Shown here one piece after another: positions 8,434 to 18,326 of a DNA stretch of 64,000 bases. The position numbers and the translations under genes are program-made. Origin of the DNA: Azospirillum agricola (GTDB taxonomy: Bacteria > Pseudomonadota > Alphaproteobacteria > Azospirillales > Azospirillaceae); NCBI RefSeq assembly GCF_017876095.1, contig NZ_JAGINM010000024.1, forward strand, positions 36,865 to 100,864, read 5' to 3'. Within the stretch, counting starts at the first letter, position 1; the number at the start of each line of letters is the position of its first letter. The notes beneath the pieces are model-generated. The model was not told the DNA's origin and did no database searches. It was given only the letters and a program-made list of their open reading frames with translations.

Positions 8434-9969
8434 ATGACCGTGATGCCTGCACAGCCCCACCGTGCCCATCCTCTCGCAGCGCCAGCCGAGCGCAGGATCG
8501 CGATCATCGGCGCCGGCTTCACCGGCAGCGTTCTGGCCGCCCATCTGCTGCGCAACGCCGAGACGCCGACCGCCGTCCATCTGATCGAGTGCGGCGGCTG
8601 CCACGGCACCGGCCTCGCCTATTCGACATCCAACAGCACGCATCTGTTGAACGTGCGCGCCTACAACATGAGCGCCTACCCCGACGACCCGCGCCATTTC
8701 CTGCGCTGGCTGTGGAGCCGCGAGGGCGACGGCCATGTCCCGCCGAGCGGGCACGCCTTCGTCTCGCGCGCGCTGTACGGCGCCTACATCAAGGACGTGC
8801 TGGCCGAGGCCGAGGCGAACGCCTCCCCCCAGGCCCGGCTGCGCCTGATCCGCGGCGAAGCGGTGGATCTGCGGCCCGACGGCGGGCGCGTCCATGTCCA
8901 GCTCGGCGACGGCCGCCGGTTGACGGTGGACGATGCCGTGCTGTGCATCGGCAACTTCCCGCCCTCGCCGCCCGGACTCGAATCGGAAACCGCCAACGCC
9001 GCCTTCGCGTCGGAGCGCTTCATCGGCGACCCCTGGGATCTCGGCGCCATCGCCCGCATCGACCGCGACGCCCCGGTGGTCATCCTCGGCACCGGCCTGA
9101 CCATGGTGGACACGGTGTCGACCCTGCTCGACCAGGGGCACCGGGGTCCGATCACCGCGGTGTCGCGCCGCGGCCTGCTGCCGCACCGCCACCAGGAGGC
9201 GCAGCCCTACAAGTCCTTCCTCCACCCGGACGTGCTGCCCAGCACCGTGCTCGACGTGCTGATCGCGCTGAAGGGCGACGCCCGGCGCGCCGAGGCGGCC
9301 GGCTTCGACTGGCGGGCGGCCTTCGACGCGCTGCGTCCGCACCACCACCGCATCTGGGCGCATCTGCCGATGGAGGAGCGCCGCCGCTTCCTGCGGCACG
9401 CCCGCCCCTTCTGGGAGGTCCACCGCCACCGCATGGCGCCGGAGGTGGCCGACCGCATCGACGCCGCGCGGGCCGACGGCCGCCTGCGCATCCTGGCCGG
9501 CCGCCTGCGCGACATCGCGCTGACCGACGACCAACAGGGGCTGGACATCCAGGTGGCGGCGCGCGGCGGCGAGACGCTGCACCATCTGCCGGCGGCGGCG
9601 CTGATCAACGCCACCGGCACAAACTGCGATTATGGCCGGATCCGACACCCGCTGGTGCGGGCGCTGCTCGACCATGGGCTGGCGCGGCCGGATCCGCTGC
9701 GGCTGGGGCTCGACGTGACGATCGACGGGGCGGTGATCGGCGCCGACGGGCAGGCCGTCCCGCGGCTCTTCGCGCTCGGGCCGGTCAGCAAGGCGCCCTT
9801 CTGGGAAATGACGGCGGTGCCGGAACTGCGCAGCCAATGCGCCCAGGCGGCCGAACGGCTGCTGGGTTTGGGCGGCGGCGCGCTCGCCGGGCCGATGGCC
9901 ACGGTCGCGCCGGCGGCGCCGGGGGGCTGGACCAACGTTGCCCCGGGCCTGAACGCCCGGTCCGACTGA
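8434..9969 (+). CDS. FAD/NAD(P)-binding protein (NAD_binding_9 type)
   Basis: About 511 aa. The N-terminal dinucleotide motif IAIIGAGFTGSVLA (about residues 19-32) and a second Rossmann segment PVVILGTGLTMVDTVSTLL (about 213-232) fit the FAD/NAD(P)-binding hydroxylase-like family that includes uncharacterised HI0933/SidA-like proteins. GLAYST and LNVRAYNMSAYPDDPRHFLRWL are hallmark segments of this group. The reaction is unknown; a flavin-dependent oxidation is likely. The start is ambiguous among 8422, 8434 and 8443: AAGGA (8426-8430) sits close to ATG 8434. No operon partner; the next gene is convergent. Confidence 0.8.
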   Translation: MTVMPAQPHRAHPLAAPAERRIAIIGAGFTGSVLAAHLLRNAETPTAVHLIECGGCHGTGLAYSTSNSTHLLNVRAYNMSAYPDDPRHFLRWLWSREGDGHVPPSGHAFVSRALYGAYIKDVLAEAEANASPQARLRLIRGEAVDLRPDGGRVHVQLGDGRRLTVDDAVLCIGNFPPSPPGLESETANAAFASERFIGDPWDLGAIARIDRDAPVVILGTGLTMVDTVSTLLDQGHRGPITAVSRRGLLPHRHQEAQPYKSFLHPDVLPSTVLDVLIALKGDARRAEAAGFDWRAAFDALRPHHHRIWAHLPMEERRRFLRHARPFWEVHRHRMAPEVADRIDAARADGRLRILAGRLRDIALTDDQQGLDIQVAARGGETLHHLPAAALINATGTNCDYGRIRHPLVRALLDHGLARPDPLRLGLDVTIDGAVIGADGQAVPRLFALGPVSKAPFWEMTAVPELRSQCAQAAERLLGLGGGALAGPMATVAPAAPGGWTNVAPGLNARSD

Positions 9970-10022
9970 GGCCCGGAAGCGCCCAACCCCGCCGCCCGGC
10001 CCCCGCCGCCCGGCCCCGCCGC

Positions 10023-11015
10023 TCAATCCCGCTGGACGGCTCCGGCGATGTTGCGCAGGACAATGACGGTGCGGTCGTCGTCCTGCGTCGCGCCGTCGCG
10101 CAGCAGGACGGCCGCCGCCAGGGTCGGATCGACGTCGTGCAGGCCGCGCTCGATGAACAGGACCGGCAGGCGGGCGCAGCCGTCGCTGTGCAGGACGACA
10201 TGGTCGCCCGGCTGCCACAGCAGATGCACGCTGGCCGGCATTTGCGGGTTGTAGCCCACCATCGCCCAGCGCGCCGCCAGCGAGGTGACGTGGTGGCGCC
10301 GCACCACCGCGCCGGCCACCGTGCCGAGCGCGGTGTAATCCACCGAATCGGCGTCGAACCTCAGGACCGCCGCCGTCACGTCCGCGCCCTCGCCGGCGTC
10401 CCGCCGGATGGCGCCGATCACCATCTGCGGCGACAGGCCGGGCGCCGTCGCGGCAACCACCGCCTCGGCGCGGCGGGCCAGGGCGCCGGCCCCTTCCGCG
10501 CCGTCCACCAGCAGGGCGACCCCGCTGCCGGTCCCATCCGCGCCGGCCGTGCTGCGCAAGACCCAGCCATCGGCGCAGGCCGCGGCACCCGGCTTCGGCA
10601 GCATCGCGACCCCGGCGATGGCCGGAGCGCCGACCGCCGGCTCGTCGGAGCAGCCCGGCCGCAGCACCCGCGCCAGAATGGTCAGGCCGACGCCGGGCGT
10701 GGCGTGGGCGGCGAAACGGTCGGCGCACGCGCGGGCCAGCGTCACGCCATCGCTGTCGGGGGAGGCGTCCGCCCCGGTGTCGCGGTCGCAGGCGAGGCAT
10801 TCCACCCCCTCCCGCCGGCCCCAGCGGCGCAGCAGCAGCATCCCGCCGGACCGCGCCAGGACATGGCCGGCCAGCGCACCGACCATGGCGTCGAGACGCT
10901 CCGCGTCCGCCGCCGACAGCACGCTTTCGGCCAGCGCCGCGGCGAGATCCCGCACCGCCACGGCATCGGCGGCCGAGGCGACGTCGATTCGACGATGGCA
11001 ATGGTCGGGCAGCAT
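10023..11015 (-). CDS. SpoIIE-family serine phosphatase (RsbX/TorS-like)
   Basis: 330 aa. The C-terminal half (about residues 140-330) shows the PP2C-type SpoIIE phosphatase pattern: LLVDGAEGAGALARRAEAVV, VLRFDADSVDYTALG, VVLHSDGC and QDDDRTVIVLR contain the metal-binding Asp residues. The N-terminal half resembles a decayed RsbT-type ATPase module without a recognisable nucleotide-binding N-box. Such proteins dephosphorylate anti-sigma-factor antagonists in partner-switching stress responses. No anti-sigma or antagonist gene adjoins it. It lies 170 bp downstream of the FixJ-like gene on the same strand and may be co-transcribed. AGGAG precedes ATG 11015. Confidence 0.7.
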   Translation of the reverse strand: MLPDHCHRRIDVASAADAVAVRDLAAALAESVLSAADAERLDAMVGALAGHVLARSGGMLLLRRWGRREGVECLACDRDTGADASPDSDGVTLARACADRFAAHATPGVGLTILARVLRPGCSDEPAVGAPAIAGVAMLPKPGAAACADGWVLRSTAGADGTGSGVALLVDGAEGAGALARRAEAVVAATAPGLSPQMVIGAIRRDAGEGADVTAAVLRFDADSVDYTALGTVAGAVVRRHHVTSLAARWAMVGYNPQMPASVHLLWQPGDHVVLHSDGCARLPVLFIERGLHDVDPTLAAAVLLRDGATQDDDRTVIVLRNIAGAVQRD

Positions 11016-11185
11016 GGAAAGAACGCTCCTGGAGACGCGGCGTGGGTCAACGGGAAGGGAGTGTACGTCCACCCGCCGTCCGAACCCAAGCGATAGCCGG
11101 CTCCCGGATGCGGCAAAGCCGCAAGCGGTCTGATTTCCCTCCCTCCCGCCCGGCCGAGAGCGCCGGGCGCGGGAAGGACCGCAAC

Positions 11186-11875
11186 TCAGGGCGCGCCCAT
11201 CTCGACCATGGCGGCCATCGACGGCAGGCTGGACGGAACCGGCCAGGGAAGGTTGCGGGCGCGCAGCATCTCCGCCGCCTCCCAGAGCCGCCCCAGCCCG
11301 ACGATCGACCGGCAGCCGGTCTTCTCCATGATGCGGGCGCGGTGGACCTCGACGGTCTTGATGCTGATGCCGAGCTCCCAGGCGATGGTCTTGCTCTGCT
11401 TGCCCTCGACGATCAGGCGCAGCACCTCGGACTCGCGGCGGCTCAGCAGGGCCAGCCGGCGCGAGGCGTCGCGGCCGCGGTCGCGCTGCTGGGCCTGCGG
11501 GTTCTCGCTGGCGAGGCAGGCGCGCACCCGCTCCAGGAAGGTGCCCGTGGTGAAGGGGTGGGCGAGGCAGTCGAGGGCGCCGGCCTTCATCGCGCCGACC
11601 GCCGCCTCGACGTCGCCCTGGTCGGTGACGACCAGCACCGGCAGGTCGTGGCCCTGCAAGGCGGCTTCGGCCATCAGTTCCCGCGCGGTCATGTCGGGCA
11701 GGCTGCTGCGGATGACCAGGCAGGCGGAGGCGGTGCCCAGCACCGTCAGCGCGTCGGCGCCCGTGCTGTGGACCCGGCAGGCGATGCCGGCGGCGCCCAG
11801 CGCCCGCGCCAGGGTGCTGCGGGTCGGGAGATCGCCGTCGACGATGTGAACGAGGCAAGCGGTTTGCGTGAGCAT
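11186..11875 (-). CDS. FixJ/NarL-like regulator with a degenerate receiver domain
   Basis: 229 aa: receiver-like domain (about residues 6-125) plus a LuxR-type HTH (about 150-210; LSRRESEVLRLIVEGKQSKTIAWELGISIKTVEVHR). The receiver aligns with FixJ over its length, but the phospho-acceptor Asp is replaced by Arg56 (LVIRSSLPDM), the acidic pair is DG (13-14) and the switch Lys is His106 (AHPF); Thr84 is kept. It is therefore unlikely to be phosphorylated in the usual way. GGAGG about 9 nt upstream chooses ATG 11875 over 11905. A 433-bp intergenic region precedes it, and a SpoIIE-type phosphatase follows on the same strand. Confidence 0.82.
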   Translation of the reverse strand: MLTQTACLVHIVDGDLPTRSTLARALGAAGIACRVHSTGADALTVLGTASACLVIRSSLPDMTARELMAEAALQGHDLPVLVVTDQGDVEAAVGAMKAGALDCLAHPFTTGTFLERVRACLASENPQAQQRDRGRDASRRLALLSRRESEVLRLIVEGKQSKTIAWELGISIKTVEVHRARIMEKTGCRSIVGLGRLWEAAEMLRARNLPWPVPSSLPSMAAMVEMGAP

Positions 11876-12308
11876 CAGAACGGCCCTCCACCACACAAGG
11901 GGCATCCGGCGCAGGGCCGGGTTGAGGTCTTGGTGGTTCTCCGGTTCATCGAACCACCGTCATGCCCACAGTCTAGTGGCGTTGCCCGTGTCTTGGCTTC
12001 CTGAAGGAGGGATAGCGCGGGTGGCAAATGGGATATCGGGGATAATATCCGTGAGGGTGGTGATCCAAGATCCCCGTCCGATAGTACGCGCGTCACAAAA
12101 CGGCCAAGTCACCACCTGACGCCCAACCAAACTGTTCCTGTATCCTTAACGAAATCCGAAGAAAAGACCAGAAGATAAATGGTGGTTATCAAGGGAGAGG
12201 GTTGGCAAATCCATGTCTGAACTTGCCGATCCGGCGCAAGGGTCGGACCGCATCGCGATTACAAAATGTCGTCCGGCAAGCACAAATATCTGGAAGGAAA
12301 GGAAAGTC
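11876..12308. other. intergenic region with two inverted repeats
   Basis: About 430 bp upstream of the FixJ-like gene. GGTGGTTC (11932-11939) pairs with GAACCACC (11951-11958) across 11 nt, a perfect 8-bp stem in the leader of that gene. GGATAT (12031-12036) and ATATCC (12045-12050) form a spaced palindrome that could be an operator. The stretch from 12120 to 12300 is AT-richer than its surroundings. No gene is supported here; the ATG at 12213 opens only a frame antisense to the EamA gene. Confidence 0.5.
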
Positions 12309-13229
12309 TCAAGCACGGCGCCGGGTGGCGAGCGCGATGCCGGTGGCGATCAGCGCGATGCCGATCCCGTGATAAAGATGCGGCTGTTCGCCGAGGAACA
12401 GCACCGCCAGCAGGCTGCCGAAGACCGGCACCAGATGAATGGTGAGCCCGGCGCTGTTGGCGCCGACCAGCTCGACCACGCGGTTGAAGCAGAGATAGGC
12501 GACGATGGACGGGAACAGCGCGACGTAGCCGACCGCCAGGAACGTCGTCGCCGTCGCCTCCACCGGGCGCTGGGTCAGGCTTTCCCAGATGTAGAAGGGC
12601 AGCAGCTCCACCGCGCCGATGGCGAAGGTGACCAGGATGAAGCTGAAGCCGTGCACCACCGGCTTGCGGCGCAGCAGCGTGGTGTAGGCGGCGTAGACGG
12701 CGATGGCGGTCAGCATCCACAGGTCGCCGGCGTTCAGGCTCAAGCCCAGCAGGGCCGCCGGGTCGCCGTAGGAGATCAGCGTCAGGGCGCCGGCCAGCGA
12801 GACGACGATGCCAAGCCCCTGCGCCGGCCGCACGCGGTCGCGGAACAGGAGGAAGCTCATCAGCACGATCATCACCGGCATCGAGGACTGGAGCATCACG
12901 GCGTTGAGCGCCGTCGTCGAGTTCAGCGCGATGTACTGGAAGGTGTTGAACATGCCGATGCCGAGCGTGCCCAGCAGCAGCACGGCCGGCCAGCGCGCCC
13001 GCAGCGCCGCCGCGTCCCGGCGCAGATGCGGCCAGGCGAAGGGCAGCACGATCAGCGTGCCGAGCACCCAGCGCCAGAAGGCCAGGCCGATCGGAGGAAC
13101 GGCGCCGGCGACCGCCCGCCCCATGACCGCGTTGCTCGCCCAGAACAGGGGCGGCAGCATCATCAGCAGCCAGGCCTGGTCGATCAGGCGGCGTGCGGCG
13201 GTCGGCGGGACGGCGCGGTCGGTGCTCAT
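12309..13229 (-). CDS. EamA/DMT-family membrane transporter
   Basis: 306 aa, about ten hydrophobic segments in two EamA repeats, the second beginning near LNAGDLWMLTAIAVYAAYTTLL. The family (drug/metabolite transporter superfamily) exports metabolites or amino acids across the inner membrane; the substrate is unknown. ATG 13229 lies only 7 nt after the stop of the upstream gene (13237-13584), so the two are probably co-transcribed. Longer in-frame starts would overlap that gene and add a Pro/Ala-rich low-complexity head, so they are rejected. Confidence 0.85.
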   Translation of the reverse strand: MSTDRAVPPTAARRLIDQAWLLMMLPPLFWASNAVMGRAVAGAVPPIGLAFWRWVLGTLIVLPFAWPHLRRDAAALRARWPAVLLLGTLGIGMFNTFQYIALNSTTALNAVMLQSSMPVMIVLMSFLLFRDRVRPAQGLGIVVSLAGALTLISYGDPAALLGLSLNAGDLWMLTAIAVYAAYTTLLRRKPVVHGFSFILVTFAIGAVELLPFYIWESLTQRPVEATATTFLAVGYVALFPSIVAYLCFNRVVELVGANSAGLTIHLVPVFGSLLAVLFLGEQPHLYHGIGIALIATGIALATRRRA

Positions 13230-13236
13230 GGCAGGG

Positions 13237-13584
13237 TCAGCTGCGGCGGCGCGGCGAGGCGAAGACGGAGGCGGCGGTGGGGCCGCCCGACGCACCGCCC
13301 GACTGGGCACCCGGCCCGGTGTCGTCGCTGCGGTACACGCTGGCGCGTGTCTCGCGGCGGGGACGCGGGCTGTCCTCGCGGCTTTCGCGCGGCGGCTTGG
13401 GGGGCTGGCGCAGTTCGGCGTCGAGTTCGGCGACGCGCTTCACCAGCGCTTCGCGGATGGCGGGGGCCGCGTGGGACTTCAGCGTCGCAAGCTGCTCCTT
13501 GAGCTGCGCCAGCTGGCGCTGCTTCTCCTCGCGGGTGCGCTTGATGGCGACGTTGTCGGAATGCTGGCCCTCGAAGGAGCGCAT
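13237..13584 (-). CDS. small coiled-coil hypothetical protein
   Basis: 115 aa, not assigned to a family. Residues about 14-60 (KRTREEKQRQLAQLKEQLATLK onward, given here only in part) form a charged heptad-like coiled coil; the C-terminal half is Pro/Arg/Ser-rich and probably disordered. No signal peptide. It is the first gene of a likely two-gene unit with the EamA transporter. A CGAGGG ribosome site precedes ATG 13584. Confidence 0.6.
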   Translation of the reverse strand: MRSFEGQHSDNVAIKRTREEKQRQLAQLKEQLATLKSHAAPAIREALVKRVAELDAELRQPPKPPRESREDSPRPRRETRASVYRSDDTGPGAQSGGASGGPTAASVFASPRRRS

Positions 13585-13750
13585 GAAAAGGCCCTCGTAA
13601 AAAACAGTCTAGCGACCGCGGCCCCGATCCGGGACCCGGCGTGGAGGCGGGATTATTGGGAGGCGCCCCCGTCAAAGCAAGCCGGAGTTCGGCTTGACTT
13701 TCGGGAAAGGCGGCTGGGAAAGGCAGCCGTGAAACCGCGGTCCGGCATGG

Positions 13751-13783
13751 AAAAGGGGCGCCCCCTCGCGAGGGCGCCCCCTT
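13751..13783 (-). terminator. intrinsic terminator of groESL
   Basis: Read on the minus strand, a GC-rich hairpin with GGGGCGCC / GGCGCCCC arms and a small bulge is followed by TTTT (complement of 13751-13754). It lies about 35 nt past the groEL stop. Confidence 0.8.
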
Positions 13784-13816
13784 CCGAACCACAGCGTCGG
13801 AACGCCGGACTTCCTG

Positions 13817-15460
<1,644 letters not shown>

Positions 15461-15512
15461 GTCTCGATTCCTCTGAATGTCGGATGTTGAAGAGAAGGAT
15501 GGGCGGAGGTCT

Positions 15513-15803
15513 TCAGGCCTCGATGACGCCCATGATGTCGGATTCCTTCATGATCAGGTAATCGACGCCTTCGATCTTCACTTCGGTGCCGGACCACTTG
15601 CCGAACAGGATGCGGTCGCCGGCCTTGACGTCCAGCGCCACGACCTTGCCGGCCTCGTCACGGGCACCCGGACCGACGGCGATGATCTCGCCTTCCTGCG
15701 GCTTTTCCTTGGCCGTGTCGGGGATGATGATCCCACCCTTGGTCTTGGTGTCGGACTCCAGACGCTTGACGACGACACGGTCGTGCAGCGGGCGGAACTT
15801 CAT
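15513..15803 (-). CDS. groES: co-chaperonin GroES
   Basis: 96 aa, the standard length of the Hsp10 lid. MKFRPLHDRVVVKRL and the mobile loop KTKGGIIIPDTAKEK (about residues 20-34) are typical. It is the first gene of the heat-shock operon; a CIRCE operator lies 58 bp upstream of the ATG, so HrcA repression is expected. Confidence 0.99.
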   Translation of the reverse strand: MKFRPLHDRVVVKRLESDTKTKGGIIIPDTAKEKPQEGEIIAVGPGARDEAGKVVALDVKAGDRILFGKWSGTEVKIEGVDYLIMKESDIMGVIEA

Positions 15804-15860
15804 GGGATGGCTCCTTGAATCAAGGCTTGGTCTTGGGAACGGTTGGCCGGCGGGATTGTG

Positions 15861-15887
15861 TTAGCACTCCCCCTCGGCGAGTGCCAG
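15861..15887 (-). promoter_or_regulatory. CIRCE operator (HrcA site)
   Basis: TTAGCACTC (15861-15869), nine spacer bases, GAGTGCCAG (15879-15887): one arm matches the CIRCE consensus perfectly and the other has two changes near its end. Position upstream of groES is canonical. Confidence 0.92.
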
Positions 15888-15889
15888 AC

Positions 15890-15918
15890 AGCTAATCGAA
15901 CCCCGTTTTGGATTCAAG
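15890..15918 (-). promoter_or_regulatory. groESL promoter
   Basis: On the minus strand CTTGAA (complement of 15913-15918), 17-bp spacer, TTAGCT (complement of 15890-15895). CTTG at -35 suits alphaproteobacterial RpoH or housekeeping sigma. The start of transcription would fall inside CIRCE. Confidence 0.55.
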
Positions 15919-16222
15919 AGGCTCGTTTCGAATTTTGACGCGAATGCCGGGAAATATCCCGTCATCTCCCGGCCAAGCCCTTGCGTTCCTTGGCATTTTT
16001 AGCCGACGGCGGTGGCTGCCGATGACCGGGCTTCTGAAAAGAATCACAGTCTCCCGCCCCTCGGGCCGGCGGATGGGCCGGCCTTCGACGGGCAACCGTC
16101 CCTGCGCGCGCCCCTGTGACCGCCCCCTGTGACCGCCCCTGTGACCGCCGTCACAGCGAAATGATCTGCAATTTCCTAAAATTTTATCATCCAACCGGCG
16201 TTACGGCGTGGAGGCGCCATCG
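15919..16222. other. intergenic region with CRP-like palindrome
   Basis: About 300 bp between the groES promoter and the 47-aa gene. Three direct copies of CTGTGACCGCC lie between about 16113 and 16150, the last forming the palindrome annotated separately. Downstream, 16157-16190 is AT-rich and looks like a promoter core. Confidence 0.5.
16138..16182 (+). promoter_or_regulatory. CRP/FNR-family site and promoter core
   Basis: TGTGA-CCGCCG-TCACA (16140-16155) has the exact half-sites and 6-bp spacing of the enterobacterial CRP core. A TAAAAT hexamer at 16177-16182 would give a start near 16189, putting the palindrome centre at about -41.5, the class II activator position. The identity of the regulator is inference. 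Confidence 0.5.
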
Positions 16223-16366
16223 ATGAGCAACGACCAAACCGATCCCCAGGAGCGCGCGCTGTGGCTGACCGAGGCGTTGCTGGAATTCACCACCATCGCC
16301 GGGTTGGTCGCGCTGCTCTTCGCCCTGTTCCTCCTGTTCGGGATCATCCAGGACCCACCCCGGTAG
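16223..16366 (+). CDS. 47-aa single-span membrane protein
   Basis: A short gene with GGAGG 8 nt before the ATG. The peptide has a polar N-terminus (MSNDQTDPQERALWLTEALL), one hydrophobic segment of about 20 residues (TIAGLVALLFALFLLFGII) and a DPPR tail. Function unknown; size suggests a regulatory or accessory micro-membrane protein. It sits behind the CRP-like site at 16140-16155, which supports it being expressed. Confidence 0.6.
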   Translation: MSNDQTDPQERALWLTEALLEFTTIAGLVALLFALFLLFGIIQDPPR

Positions 16367-16514
16367 GACCGCGCCCCATCGACGGACGGCACTCGCTTCA
16401 TTGAATGGAATTCGGCGGAAATTCTCTCCAATTCCGACGCGCCATCGTATGATCGCCTCCCAAAGCGGGTGAGCGGCCACGCCCTTCCCGCAAGAACCAT
16501 TGGGAGGCCGGAAC

Positions 16515-17012
16515 ATGACCATCACGCCCGTGTGCCAAGCCGCCGTCGATCTGGTGAAGCATTTCGAGGGACTCCGCCTGACCGCCTACCGCTGTCCGGC
16601 CGGGGTGGCGACCATCGGCTACGGCCACACCGCCGGCGTCGTCATGGGCGAGACCATCACCACCGCGCAGGCGGAGGCTTTCCTGTCCGCCGACCTGACC
16701 GCCGCCGCCGGACAGGTGGACGGGTTGGTCAGGGTGGCCTTGAATCCCGACCAGCGCGGCGCGCTCGCCTCTTTCGTGTTCAACCTCGGCAGCGGCAGTC
16801 TGGCGTCCTCCACCCTGCTCAAGCTGCTGAACGCGGGCGACTATGATGGAGCCGCCGGCCAGTTCGGCCGCTGGGTCTACGCCACCGTCGACGGGGTGCA
16901 CACCACGTTGCCCGGCCTCGTCGCCCGCCGCGCCGCCGAATCGGCGCTGTTCCAAGGGCAGGTCGATCCGCAGGCCCGCGGCGGCGTCACCACCGAGGAC
17001 GGCACCGCCTGA
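16515..17012 (+). CDS. GH24 lysozyme (phage-type endolysin)
   Basis: 165 aa, muramidase of glycoside hydrolase family 24, cutting peptidoglycan between MurNAc and GlcNAc. The catalytic triad has the E-8-C-5-T spacing known from P1-type endolysins: Glu18 (HFEG), Cys27, Thr33, followed by IGYGHT. No signal peptide or anchor segment is evident, so it would need a holin or another exit route. No other phage gene is near, so it is probably a domesticated or orphan lysozyme. GGGAGG 7 nt upstream selects ATG 16515. Confidence 0.88.
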   Translation: MTITPVCQAAVDLVKHFEGLRLTAYRCPAGVATIGYGHTAGVVMGETITTAQAEAFLSADLTAAAGQVDGLVRVALNPDQRGALASFVFNLGSGSLASSTLLKLLNAGDYDGAAGQFGRWVYATVDGVHTTLPGLVARRAAESALFQGQVDPQARGGVTTEDGTA

Positions 17013-17064
17013 ACGAGGCCCCGGTCCGCCACTGTAGACCGGAGGGCCGGGCGATCCGGATGCG

Positions 17065-18213
17065 ATGCGGGGATTTGACGCGGGCGCCGCTTGGCCCCAC
17101 AGTGGCGAACGTCCCACCGCTGCGCTCCGGATTGCCGCCTTGACCGCGTTCGCCTCCGACCTCGCCCGCACCCCGGCCCATTCCCCGCCCTCCGACCGCC
17201 CCATCGCCTGGTGGCTCGTCGTCTGCGCCGCCATGGTGCTGGCGATGGCGGTGATCGGCGCCATCACCCGGCTGACCGAGTCCGGCCTGTCGATGGTCGA
17301 ATGGAAGCCGCTGATCGGCATTCTGCCGCCGCTGTCGGAAGCGGAATGGAACCGCGTGTTCGACCTGTACAAGGGCACGCCGGAATTCCGCATCTTCAAC
17401 AACCGCATGGATCTGGCCGGCTTCCAGGAAATCTTCTGGTGGGAGTGGTTCCACCGGCTGTGGGGCCAACTGATCGGCTTCGTCTTCCTGATCCCCTTCC
17501 TGCGCTTCTGGATCCAGGGCCGCATCGCCCCCGGCCTGTGGCCGAAGCTGGCCGGACTGTTCCTGCTGGGCGGCCTCCAGGGCGTCGTCGGCTGGTTCAT
17601 GGTCAAGAGCGGGCTGGTCGACCAGCCCAACGTCAGCCATTACCGGCTGGCCCTGCATCTCGGCATGGCGATCCTGATCTACGGGCTGCTGCTGCGCACG
17701 GCGCTCGGGCTGTTCGACCCGCTGCCGCTGGCCGGCTGGCGCCCCGAGGCGGCCGGCTTGCGCCGCCATGCCCGCTGGGCGCTGGGGCTGGTCGCCGTCA
17801 CCATCGTCTGGGGCGCCTTCGTCGCCGGCTCGCGCGCCGGCTACGCCTACAACAGCTTTCCGCTGATGGAGGGGCACGTCATCCCGCCGGAGATCGGCAC
17901 GCTGACGCCCTGGTGGCACAACCCGTTCGAGAACACCGCGGCGATCCAGCTCATCCACCGGGCGCTGGCGCTGCTGAGCGGGCTGGCGGTGCTGCTGCTG
18001 ACGGCCCGCGTGCTGCTGACCCGCCTGCCCGGCCGCGCCGGTGCGGCGGCGCTGGCGGCCGGCGCGATGGTTCTCGCGCAGATCGGGCTCGGCATCGCGA
18101 CCCTGCTGACGGTGGTGTGGATTCCGGTCGCCGCCGCCCATCAGGCCGGCGCGATCCTGGTCGTCTCGACCCTGGTGTGGCTGCTGCACGAACTGCGCCC
18201 CGTGCGGCGGTAA
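17065..18213 (+). CDS. ctaA: haem A synthase (COX15/CtaA type 2)
   Basis: About 382 aa; converts haem O to haem A for aa3-type cytochrome oxidases in the inner membrane. Eight predicted membrane segments. Diagnostic motifs: ITRLTESGLSMVEWKP, EFWWEW-like EIFWWEWFHRLWGQ (haem-ligand His), GWFMVKSGL, LALHLGMA, and HRALALL near the C-terminus. The N-terminus is uncertain: ATG 17065 adds about 25 residues without a good ribosome site; TTG 17140 would start at LTAFASDLAR. A 12-bp palindrome follows at 18252. No ctaB or cox gene is adjacent. Confidence 0.93.
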   Translation: MRGFDAGAAWPHSGERPTAALRIAALTAFASDLARTPAHSPPSDRPIAWWLVVCAAMVLAMAVIGAITRLTESGLSMVEWKPLIGILPPLSEAEWNRVFDLYKGTPEFRIFNNRMDLAGFQEIFWWEWFHRLWGQLIGFVFLIPFLRFWIQGRIAPGLWPKLAGLFLLGGLQGVVGWFMVKSGLVDQPNVSHYRLALHLGMAILIYGLLLRTALGLFDPLPLAGWRPEAAGLRRHARWALGLVAVTIVWGAFVAGSRAGYAYNSFPLMEGHVIPPEIGTLTPWWHNPFENTAAIQLIHRALALLSGLAVLLLTARVLLTRLPGRAGAAALAAGAMVLAQIGLGIATLLTVVWIPVAAAHQAGAILVVSTLVWLLHELRPVRR

Positions 18214-18251
18214 GGGCGCGCGCAAAGACAACCATACACAGCCGCTCGCGC

Positions 18252-18280
18252 GTCATGCCCGGCCTTGTGCCGGGCATGAC
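18252..18280. repeat. 12-bp perfect palindrome (REP-like or bidirectional terminator)
   Basis: GTCATGCCCGGC (18252-18263) pairs perfectly with GCCGGGCATGAC (18269-18280) across a 5-nt loop, between the convergent ctaA and fnrN genes. It resembles dispersed intergenic palindromes of alphaproteobacteria and may also stop transcription from both sides. Confidence 0.65.
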
Positions 18281-18326
18281 GAATATTAAAAGCAGGCACC
18301 CAGCCGGACGCCTCTTCCGGATGAAC

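Noticed and set aside
8247..11096. 949-codon frame on the plus strand (and a 924-codon frame on the minus strand)
   Set aside because: Both run across several real genes in the wrong frame; GC-rich DNA keeps such frames open.
12213..13502. 429-codon plus-strand frame with an SD-like GGAGAGG before ATG
   Set aside because: Antisense to the EamA and coiled-coil genes, highly charged low-complexity product, no domain.
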